From Prionace glauca (taxonomy: Eukaryota; Chordata; Chondrichthyes; Carcharhiniformes; Carcharhinidae): DNA of 64,000 bases. Within the stretch, counting starts at the first letter, position 1. Each line of letters begins with the position of its first letter. The stretch covers positions 106,604,515 through 106,668,514 of the forward strand of contig CM075729.1 of the NCBI GenBank assembly GCA_037974335.1, given 5' to 3'. The translations under genes were made by a program, and so were the position numbers. Of this stretch, positions 10,440 to 22,400 are shown one piece after another. Under the pieces are notes generated by a model that was not told the DNA's origin, searched no databases, and saw only the letters and a list, made by a program, of their open reading frames with translations.

Positions 10440-13400
10440 GTAAGCCATTCAAACTGTATTTGGGGGGTGTCTATAGACTGAATGCTTCTGTGATGATGGG
10501 CTATTTAAAGGTTCACATGGCTCAAAGCATGTGCATTCTCTCTGGAGTCAAGAGCTGCTCAGACTGTTGAATAAACTATCATTGTTATAAATACTTAGTT
10601 GTCAGTATTTGGAACCCAGAACTTCTGTCATGATCCTTTCCAGGACTGACAGAGCCACAGGCATGATCCCTGTGGGAGAGTTGTATTGATTTTTTTGCTG
10701 TGTTTTTGACTGGCGATGTTATTTCATAGGTTGGCTGCTATTATTGAAATGCACAAACATATTATGATTTTTTTTATTCAGTTGTGGGATTTGGGCATTG
10801 CTGGCTAGCCAACATTTACTACCTATCCCGAGTTGCCCTTGAGAAGGTGGTGGTGAGCTGCCTTCTTAAAACGCTGCAGTCCCTGCACTGTGCATTGATC
10901 CACAATGCCATCGGGGAGGGATTTCCAGGATTTTGACCCAGCGGCTACAAAGGATCAATGATATATTTCCAAGTCAGGATCATGAATGGCTTGGAGGGGA
11001 ACTTGCAGGTGGTGGTGTTCCCATTTATTTGCTGTCCTTGTCCTTCTAGATGGAAGTGGTCATGATTGGAAGGTGGTGTCTAAGGAGCTTTGCTGAATTT
11101 CCCACTGAGTTGGGATGACTTTGAACTGTGATTTGCAAGGGAAAAGAAGGGAAAGTGAAGGGAGGGGAAGAGGATTGGGAAAGGCTTTGGGATTGAAAGG
11201 AAGAATGGAAAGTGGGAATTGAATGCAAAGGTGGAAAGGTGCGGAGAAAGATTTTGAGCAATACCGGAGCCCTTCTCTGGGTGGATGTTTGATTGAGTTT
11301 TCTTTTTCCTTTATCATGCAATGAACCAGGTTTTGGCTTTGCCTCCTGGAGATTAACATCAACTGGGCTGAGGAACATAAAGGGAACTTAGCCAAAGTGA
11401 GTTCTTTTTGTGCAGGTTGTGGATTTTAAACACAAGAAAATTACAGCAGGACTTTTTTTCCTGAATACCCTTCTCCTGCTCTCCTGCATGGGCTAGCATT
11501 TATTTATCCTTAATTATCCATCCTTAATTATCTTTGAGTGCACCTTAGAGGGCAGAGACCAATTGGAGAGTCAACTACATTGCTGTGGATCAGGAGCCAC
11601 ATGGAAGCCGGTCAGGTAGATGGCAAAGGTGAATCAGGTGAGCTTTTATGACAATTGACAATAATTTCGTGATGCATTGGTTAGCCCTGCTGCCTCACAG
11701 CACCAGGGACCCGGGTTCGATTCCTGTGTGGAGTTTAGACATTCTCCTCGTGTCTGTGTGGGTTCCCTACAGGTGCTGCAGCTTCCTCCACGATAGAAAG
11801 ATGTGCAGTTTATGTGGATTAGCCATGCTACATTATCCCTTAGTGTCCCAAAATGTATAGGTGAGGAGGAATGGCCTTTATAATTTTTTTTTATCATTCA
11901 TTCATGGGACATGGGTATCGCTGGCTAGCCGACATTCATTGGCCATTCATAGTTGCCCGAGGACAGCTGAAAGTCAACCACATTGCCGTGGCTCTGGAGT
12001 CACATGTAGATCAGACCAGGTAAGCTCAGCAGAATTTTTTCCCTTGAAGACATTATTGAACCAGATAGGTTTTTTGGACAACTGACAATGGTTTCATAGT
12101 CATCAGTGGATTCTTAATTCCAGACATTTTTCATTAAAATCACATTCCACCAGCTGTAGTGGCGTGATTCGAACCAAGATCAAGTATTAGCTGAATTTTT
12201 GGATTAACAATCTCGCGATAATACTGCTAAGCCATTGCCTCCCCTTCTAGATTACCCCTTAGTTTGTCTGTGTGAGAGGGTGAATGAGTGTGACTCTGCT
12301 TGATGTGGTGCAATGCCCCTCAAATTATAAGCCCCCCTGTGACAGATTAGTCAGTTGTTCCAGGAATAATCATTTACAGAAACAAATGAAAGCCTGACAT
12401 ATGTAGATGCAGAAAGGTTGAGAGAGAGAGAGAGAGATGCAACATACCCTCACATTGAAAATTAGCATAAAGCAGAGTGGTGCAGCGGAAGTGTGCTGGG
12501 CCCCTAACCCAGAGGTTGATGAATCAAAACCGTTCTCTGCTATTAGAGGCAGCATGGTGGCACAGTGGTTAGCCCTGCTGCCTCACAGGACCAGGGACCC
12601 AGGGTTCGATTCCCAGCTTGGGTCACTGTCTGTGTGGAATCTACATGTTCTCCCTGTGTCTGTGCGGATTTCCTCCGAGTGCTTCAGTTTCCTCCCACAC
12701 TCCTAAGACGTGCAGGTTAGGTAGATTGGCCATGCTAAATTGCCCCTTAGTGTCATGGGACTAGCTGGGATAGATGCATGGTAGATGCACAGGATGCTGT
12801 GGGGATAGAGCCTGGATGGCATTGTGGTCAATGCAGACTCGATGGGCTAAATGGCCTCATTCTGCACTGTAGGATTCCATGAAAGATATACTTTCAGCAC
12901 TGGTTTCAAACCACTCTTCACAATGAACGAAGTTTCTTACAAACCAGTAACCATGCACTTTCAGGAATACCCCATTTGCTGTGAAGCCTTTTGAGACACT
13001 CAGAGGCTGTGACAGGCATAGTATAAATGTAAATTCCTTCTGAACCTCCTCCTGCTTCACCAGCAGGGGTGACACCGCAGCCGGTGTGGTTTCTAACCCT
13101 GCTCTCTGGCTCCACCTTTCTCTTGTAGAAATCACAGTGAACTTTGGCACCGTTCAATCTGCTGCTGTGGCCCAGGAATGACATTTTGTTGTAAATTTCT
13201 GAACAAACTATAGAGTTTATTGTGTTGTCTGAGTGAGTCAAGGCCGATGTGATTATGGAGAGAATTAGCTGCAGACTCTGCAATAATTCAACTGATGCCA
13301 GAGGCTAAACCAGCTGATTGAGTTGTTAACTTGAATTTGGCATATTGGACAATGTCACCTGTGGTGGGAAAATGACAGGTGAGGAACTTTCAAATACAGA

Positions 13401-16400
13401 CTCTTGGCATCCATTCACAGAATCACAGAATCATAAGATGCACAAGAGACGCTTCGGCACATCGAGTCTGTGCTGACACGCGAGATAGACCTGACCTCTC
13501 ACCTAATCCTATCTAGTAGCATTTGGCCCAGAGCCTTGAATACTATGATGTACCAAATACTCATGCAAGTATTTTTAAAGGATATGAGGCAACCCACCTC
13601 TACTACCCTCCCAGGCAGCACTTTCCAGATCATCACCACTCTCTTACCCATCCTCATATCCCTTTTAAATCTCCTGCCATTCACCTTGAACCTCATAATC
13701 TTGTACACCTTGATCAGGTTGCCTCTCCGTCTTCTCTGCTCCAACGAAAACAACCCAAGCCTATCAAATCATTCTTTATAGCTTAAATGTCCCAGCCCAG
13801 GCAGCATCTGGTGAATCTCCTTTGCAGCCCCTCCAGTGCAATCATATCTTTCCGATAATGTGGTGACCAAAACAACAAACAGTATTCCAACTGTGGCCCC
13901 ACCAAAGTTCCATACAAGTCCAACATGTCTTTTCCGCTTTTGTAATTTATACCTTGATTATTAAAGGCAAGTGTCCCATATGCCCTTTTCACTGCCCTAC
14001 GGACACGCCCTTCCACCTTCAGAGATCAATGGACAAACACAGTAATGACCTTTTATTCCATAGAATGTCCTTGTCTGATTGAAGAGTATTACATCACACT
14101 TTTCAGGGTTAAATCCCATCTGCCACTTTCTGGCCATCAGGCCATCCAGTTGATATCATCCTGTAACTCAAGAAACTCAGTCTCACTGTTAACCCCCTGA
14201 CCAATCTTTGTGTAATCTGCAAATTTACTAATCCTACTCCACACATACCCATCTACGTTGCTTGTATAAATGAAGAACAATAGGGACCTAGCACAAATCC
14301 TTTTGGTATGCCAGCTTCCACGAGGAGTCTGAAAACCCCAACTTCCATATTCCAAATGATCCAAAATTGTTTCCTTGATTGTTAAAATAATCTTTCATGG
14401 GATGTGGATGTAACTGGTTAGGTCAGCATTTACTGTCCATCCCTGATTGCCTTCGAACTCAGAGGCTTGCTAAGCCATTTCAGAATCCACCGCATTGCTG
14501 CGGATGTAGATTCACATCTCGACCAACAGGGTGAGGATGACAGCTTTCATTCCCGTAAAGGGACATTAGTGAACCAGATGAGATTTTACAACAATCGTTT
14601 CTTGATCATTATTAGGAGACTTTTTAATTCTAGATTTTTGGTGAATTCATATTTCACCATCTGCCATACATCAAATTCAGACTGGGTCCCTGGAGCCTTG
14701 CCCTGGGGTCTCTGGATTAGTAGACCAGTGAAAATACCACTATGCCAACATCTCTGCCTGTCTGGTTCCCAACTCACCAAACAACAAGAAGCATTGGTTC
14801 TTATTAATATGGATACAAAATACTGTAAATGCTGGAAAACTGAAATGAAAACAGAAAGCACTGGCTAAATTTAACATGTCAGACAGCCTCTGTAGAGATA
14901 GAAACAGAGGGAATGTTTCAAATCCCTGTGACTCTTCTCAGTCTGTTGCTAAAAACACCCCACCCCTGATAGATTTGACTTCTTTATTGGATCTGTTAGT
15001 CCCTCTCTGTCCCAGAGGAAAGAATCTCAGCTGGCCCTCGATGCTCCAGCCTCAGACTAGGGAAGAACTCAGGGAAAATCTTTTCATAATCTCAACCTCT
15101 CCATGATCTTGATATGCTCCTGAATCGACAGGATCTGAACTTGGACACAGTTTCTGACTGCGATCCTTGGAATTCTCCATCCCAGGAAGCTCTGGATGCT
15201 CAACGCTGCATACACTCAAAAATGAGTGGGGCAGATTCCAGGGTAGGAAGGGAATCGAGGCAGGGAAGTGGGCTGGACACCATAGTATGTCAGAGCAGAA
15301 GTAGGCCATTTGGTCCACTAAGTCTGCTCTGCAATGAGATCATGACTGATCTGGTGTGATAAGCCTCAACTTCACTTTCCCATCTTATCCTGATAGCCCT
15401 CGATTCTTTTATTGATTAAAAATCTATCTATCTCAGCCTTGGACATTCTTAATGATCCAACCTCTACAGCTCTCTGTGGTAAAGAATTCCACTTATTCAC
15501 TGCCGTCTGAGGATAGAAGTTCCTCCTTTTCTCTTTTAAATGGGTGACCCCTTACTCTGAGATTATGCCCTCTGTTCCCGGACTCTCTCACAAGAGGGAA
15601 CAACCTCTCAGCATCTACTCTGTTAAATCCCCTAAGAATCCTATCATTGGAATTCCACAATCCTGCCCACCATGTGAATCGGAGCGAGCGGGTTTGGGGG
15701 GTGGTGGGGGTGGGGGGGGGGGGGTGGTGGTGGCGGACAATGGGAAGGTCGGTCAACCGCAGGTGAGATTTTCCAGTCTTGAGTCGAGCGTAACTATAAA
15801 ACCCTGCCCTCTATGTCTCAACAAGGTTGCTTCTCACAGTAGTAGCTGAGCCCTGATCTTATTGAATGGTGGAGCAGATCCGAGGGCCGGTGTGGGCTAC
15901 TCCTGCTCCTATTTCTTATGCTGTAGTATAGTATTAACCATGGAGGTTCTTACCACCAGTTATTTCACAACTGTTTTTGAGACTGGTCCCTGCTTGTGAT
16001 CCCACAGATTTTCACATCCTGGCATTTTACTACTTACTGAACCTTGGTCAGGCCGAGCTTCCCGAGTACAGCTTGGTGGCCATGCTGGATGACTATCAGA
16101 TAGTCTATTTCGACAGCACCCTGGAACACATCGTGCCCAGACAGCAGTGGATCTCTGACTCCTTCCAGAGAGATCACTGGGTGGCCATGACGATCACGAT
16201 GGCGGGATTCCACGGCCTGATCAGAGGGAACGCTGAGATATTTTACCAACAGCGCGGTGGAGCTGCAGGTAAGTGTCCTCACAGAGAGAGTGCGGTGACA
16301 GTGTGTACAGTGGAAAGGATTCAAGTACTTATTCATTCAAATCCCATTTTCCAGCACTTAGTCCAAAGCTTTGTATGCTATAAGTATTAGTCCAAAGCCT

Positions 16401-19400
16401 TGTATGAGTTCAAGTGCTCATCTAAATAGTTCTTAAATGTTGAGGCATCCTGCCTCTACACCCTTTCTGACAGTGAGTTCCAGATTCACACCACCCTCTG
16501 GGTGAAAAAGGTTTTTCCTCAAATCTCCTCTAAATCTGTTGCCCCTGATCTTAAACCAATGCCACTTGGTTATTGACCCCTTCTACTAAGGGGAAACGTT
16601 TCTTGCTAACCACTCTAACATTATCCCTCCATTATTTTGTGCACCTCACTAACAGCATTTCAAATTTGATGTTATGTAAAGCATCCTGAAGATATGCAGG
16701 TTTGGTGAAATGAAAATTGTCCCTCAGTATTCAGAGATGTGCACGTTAGATGAATTGGCAATGCTAAATTATCCAATAGTTTCCCAAGGTGTGTAGGTTA
16801 GATAGATGATAAATGTGTGAGGTTACAGAGATAGGGCAATGGAGAGAGTCTGAGTATAATATTCTATCAGAAGGTTGGTGCAGACCTGTTGCAGCCTTGA
16901 TGGGCTGAATGGCCTCTTCCACAGTTGTAGGGGTTATATGATTTAATGATTCTGTAAAGTGCAAAACTAGCTCTGTTTCTTTCAATACTGTGGTCCTCTG
17001 AGCTGCTTCACTGCATTTACAATTATAGGTTATATTCATGCAATGTAGATTATCATGTCAAACATTTGGCCCAAGTTTTATGGACATAATTACCTCCAAT
17101 GGAAAATCAAGGATACATCCAGGAATCCTGGAGTTTTTAGCCTCTCATTTTACAATAGTGGGGGACTCTTTGGCAGTCGTCTTTCCCCATTGAGCTTTTG
17201 CAGGGATCGCTCAAAATGTTAGTGTGTCTCTCGGAACATAGTCCATAGAATGTGCCAGTCTGCGACAGGTTCTCATTGACAGCTCTTGGCTCTGAAGACG
17301 TAATACCTTTCGGGTAGAACAGAGGGCCACTTTCACCCCAGATCATGGTCCTCCAGATGGGGTACCTGGATGTGCACTCAGATCCTGCGGATCAGCTGGC
17401 GGAGATATTCACAGACACCTTCAACCTCTCTTTACAACATCTGCTTCAAGAAGACGACCATTATCCCTGTACCGAAGAAAAACCAAGCTGTGTATTTTAA
17501 TGACTATTGGCCGGTGGCTCTAACATCCATCATTATGAAGTGTTTCGAAAGGTTAGATTTGGCATGAATCAATTCCAGCCTCCTGGGCTATCTAGATTCA
17601 CTACAGTGTGCCTACAGCTGCAACAGGTCCAAGATACCATTTCCCTGGCACTGCACTCAACCCTGGAACACCTAGATAACAAGGACACCTATGTCAGACT
17701 CCTATTTATTGACTACAGCTCAGCCTTCAACACTATTTTTCCCACGAAACTCATCTCCAAACTCTGTGGCCTGGACCTCGGCGCCTTCCTCTGCAACTAG
17801 ATCCTGAACTTCCTAAAACATTGACCACAATCAGTAAGGATAGGCAACAACACCTCCTCCATGATCATCCTCAATACCAGTGCCCACAAGGATGTGTTCT
17901 CAGCCCCCTCGAATACTCCTTATACACGTATGACTGTGCAGACAAATTCCCCTCTAATTTATTTTTCAAGTTTGCTGATGACACCATCGTAGTGGGTTGG
18001 ATCTCAAACAATGACGAGACAGAGTACAGGAATGACATAAAGAATCTGGTGAACTGGTGTGGCAACAATAATCTCTCCCTCGATGTCAACAAAATGAAGG
18101 AGATTGTCATTGGCTTCAGAAAGTGTAAAGGAGAACATGCCTGTGCCTACATTAATAGGTACGAAGTAGAAAGGGTTGAGAGCTTCAAGTCTATAGGTGC
18201 CCAGATCACCAACAGCCTGGTCCTGGTCCCCCCATGCCGTTACTATAGTTAAGAAAGCCACCAACGCCTCTACTTTCTCAGAAGACTAAGGGAATTTGTC
18301 ATGTCAGCTATGGCTTTCACCAACCTTTACAGATGCACTATAGAAAGCATTCTTTCTGGTTGTATCAAAGCTTGGTATGGTTCCTGCTCTGTCCAAGACT
18401 GCAAGGGGCTACAAAAGATCATGAATGTAGCCCAATCCATCACGCAAACCAACCTCCCATCCACTGATTCTGTCTACATTTCCCACTGCCTCGGCAAAGC
18501 AGCCAGCATAATTAAGGACCCCATGCACGCCGGATATTCTCTCTTCCATTTTCTTCCTTCGGGAAAAAGATACAAAAGTCTGAGGTCACGTACTGACTGA
18601 CTCAAGAACAGCTTCTTCTCTATTGCAGTCTGACTTTTGAATGAACCAACATTGCATTAAGTTGATCTTTCTTTACATCCTAGCTATGATTGTAACACTA
18701 CATTCTGCACTCTCTCGTTTCCTTGTCTATGAATGGTATGTTTTGCCTGTATAGTGCGCAAGAATCAATACTTTTCACTGTATGTTCATACATGTGACAA
18801 TAATAAATCAAATCAAAGCAGGTGATGTTAAATTTGGTGTGTCCCTGGGAACAGCCTATAGAATACCACGAACCTCTATTATGGAGCAGTTGATGATGTA
18901 AAAAGGGTGCTTTTTAATTCCAGGTCTGCTGAGGGAAAAGGCATCTTCCAAATGGAGGTGAGTGATGATGTCTTCCCCACTGCACCCACCTCAAGATCAG
19001 TGTGCAGACTGGGGGAGACTCCAGGCTCTCGGGAAGAACCTGATCAGGAGGGTCTTTTTCACCAAGTTATCTCTTGGTTCTTGTTTGTAAGTTCTGGCGA
19101 TGAGGCATTTTTCCAGATGATTTTGACAGCCTGTTCACGGAATCATTAAAGAGTATCCAGCATTTGCTTCCTGCAGGATGGTGCTTCCAGGACATCCCAT
19201 ACCCCAGCTGTTCTTGATCTCTTCCCATTAGAGGCATGAGCGTCCATGAAGCTGTTCACCCTCATTCATCTCCACCTCTCTTACTTTCTTTGAGATGCTG
19301 CTCAAGACTTTAAAAGATTTGAACACCTGTTCTAACATTGAATTCTTACAGTGCTATCTGGCCTACTGAGTCTGCACAAATTCTCCAGCAGAGCAGCCCG

Positions 19401-22400
19401 CTTAGGCCCTCCCTCCACTCTATCCCCATAACCCTGTGCATCTACCATGGCTAATTTACCTAACCTACACATCCTTGGATATTTAAGTGGCAATTTACTG
19501 TGGCCAGTCCTCCTAACCTGCACATCTCTGGATTATGGGAGGAAACCTATGCCAACAGTGGGAGAATACGTAAACTCCACACAGTCACCCAAGACCAAAA
19601 TTGAACCTGGGTTCCTGGTGTTGTGCTTACCACTGTGCCTCCGTGCTGCCCAATCTTCCCATGTGGTTCCAGGTTAAATCTAGCTCGGTAATGCACCTGT
19701 GAGGAGCATTTTATGATGTTTAAATCACTGCATAAGTACAAATTTTTGCCAATCTGACCAAACATTTTGCCCATTGTGAATTTCCAGGTATTTTCTTTGT
19801 CCAGGGAATGTGCGGCTGTGAAATATACGGTGATAACACCACAAATGGATTTATAAAGGTGGGATATGATGGGGAAGATGCATTTGTCTTTAATAAGGAC
19901 AGAACCAGCTGGAGAGCACTCAATCCAGAATTCCAGATCTTTGCGAACAGATGGAATGCCAACACCTTCATGAACAAATACTTCAAGGCTCTGTTGGAAA
20001 AGGACTGTGTGAAATGGCTGCTGATATACCTTGGGTATGGTCAAGGAGTTCTGCAGAGGAGAGGTATGGTGTCTAGAGGGAGTGCTCCCTGGGGTTCCCA
20101 TGTGGCACAGACAGGAATTTTACAGCTCTGCTCACCAGCAGGATTTTCTGTTCCTGCTGAAGTCAATGGACCTTAGGATGGTTTGCCTCATTTGTAGATC
20201 CTGTTTCTGCAATGATGAGGCTGGAAAATTCCATCCTAAGTTTTATACCAGGTCCCTCTCTGGGCCAACTATTCTTGGGCAGGGTAGCAATAAGTTGATG
20301 TTGCTACTGCCTTCAGTTACAGCATTATTTGTTCTTAGGTTGTGAGGTGCGAAGATAAAAGAATTGAACTGAATTTACTTATTTAGTTGTTACCATTTAG
20401 TGGTTAGCATTGCTGCCTCACAGTGCCAGGAAACTGGGTTCAGTTCTGGTCTTGGGTGACTGTTGGGTCTATTCATTTGTTTGAAGAGATGAGAGGACAG
20501 CACTGGTATGAGTTTTAAAATGATTTTTTTTATTAGGAACAAAAGGAAAGAAAAGCAAACTTGGAGACTTCATCTAAGCCAGTCCCTCTAATCTAATAAT
20601 TGAACTGAACTGAACTTGAACACAAACTCTCTGAAACCAAAATATATTTCAACTCTATCTTGTTACTGGAAACGTTTTTCGCATGCTGTCTCCATCTAGA
20701 AAATCATCATGATAGCTGCTGTTGTGGGAAACTGTTGTTAGCCTGCGTTGTTTACCTTTCAGGAATGCAGTCAGTTTATAGCTAAGCCATCATGCCTTCT
20801 GATTCTACATGCAGTTAAGTTTGCTACAATTGTTCAGTTGAGCAGAGTAGTTAATCTGTACAGTTCAACATTTAAATGTAATTGTGCATGGGCAAAGATA
20901 TCTTAAAATGGAGTCTTTGCATAGACTGAAGCAAACTGGGTACACATTCAGAGGATCCCTCAGTCACTGTCTGCGTGGAGTTTGCACATTCTTCCCGTGT
21001 CTGCTTGGGTTTCACCTGGATTCTCTGTTTTCATCCCACAGTCCAAAGATGTGCAGATTGGGGTGATTGGCCATGCTAAATTCTCTCTCAGTGTCAGAGG
21101 TATTAGCAAGGTAAATATGTGGAGTAATATGGAGTTACGGGGACAGAGTCTGCGTGGCATTGTTGTTGGTGCAGGCTTGATGGGTTGATTGGCCTTCTTC
21201 TGCACTGTAGGCATTCTATGATTCTATAGGAGCATCAGTCATCTGCCTTCAACTGAGAATGTTAATGGACACTAAATGATGAAGGAATGATAAAAGGATT
21301 TGTCAAGGGGAGGTGTTGTAGTGGTATTTCAACTGACTTAGTAACCCAGGGCAGTGCTTGGAGACCTAGGTTCAAATTCTGCCAGTGCAGATGGGAACAT
21401 TTGAATTCAATAAAAATCTGAAATTAAAACATTCCAAAAATTTTATTTTGGAATTAAAAGTTGCATGATGACCATGAAACCAGTGTTGATAGTTGTAAAA
21501 TCTCGTCTAGTTCACTCATGGGAAGGCTGGCATGGTGGCACAGTGGTTAGCACTGCTGCCTCACAGCACTAGGGTCCCAGGTCAAATTCCATCCTGGGGT
21601 CACTGTCTGTGTGGAGTCTACACATTCTCCCTCTGTCTGCGTAGGTTTCCTTCAGGTGCTCCAGTTTCCCCTCACAGTCCAAAGATGAAGGGTTAGGTGG
21701 ATTGGCCATGCTGAATTGAGCCTAATGTCAGGGGATTACTAGAGTAAATGCGTGGTGCTGTGGGAATAGGGCCTGTGTGGGATTGTGGTTAGTACAGACA
21801 TGATGGGCTGAATAGCCTCCTTCTGTATTGTGGGGATTCTATGAAATCTGCCATCCTTATCCTATCTGACTTGCATGTGACTCCAGACCCACAGCAAAAT
21901 AATTGACTCAATTGCTTTCTGAAATGGAGGGCAGCCAGTGACATCCCATGAACAAACTTACAAAACAATTAATGCAAAAACAAACGTCTGTCATGCTGGA
22001 AATCTGAAACAGAAGGTGCAGGCAGGAAATTCTCAGCAGCATCTGCCGAGAGAGAGGAAAAAGAGAGGGTGGAATTTTATGGTCTGGTTGCGGCAGGAGG
22101 CAAGATGTGGTTTGTGGGAGGTGGCAGGAGGTAGGGCCATTCAAAAGGCTTCAATGGGACTGGAAAACCAGTTAGCAGGAGGGGCTGGAAAGTTCTACTG
22201 AGAGTTAACACTGGCTAAGAACAAATTACTGTGCAATCTGGAATCTGAAACCAAAAAAGAAAATGCTGGAAAATCTCAGCATCTGTTAGGAGAGAAAAGA
22301 GCCCAGAGTTAGTGGTTCAGGTTGATGACACGGTGATACAGTGGTTAGCACTGTTGTCTCATGGCATCAGGGACCCAGGTTCGATTCCCAGCTTTGGTCA

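Noticed and set aside
12547-12620. tRNA gene (A and B boxes present)
   Set aside because: The same head recurs many times with a shared body and tail, so these are SINE heads; no intact cloverleaf was evident.
18907-19149. Extra exon in MHC intron 2
   Set aside because: Good-looking AG and GTGAGT borders at 18915-18960, but the peptide does not fit any class I domain.
19805-20063. Alpha2 exon starting at the AG of 19803-19804
   Set aside because: It breaks the phase-1 join to alpha1 and drops the conserved first strand; the AG at 19786-19787 solves both.
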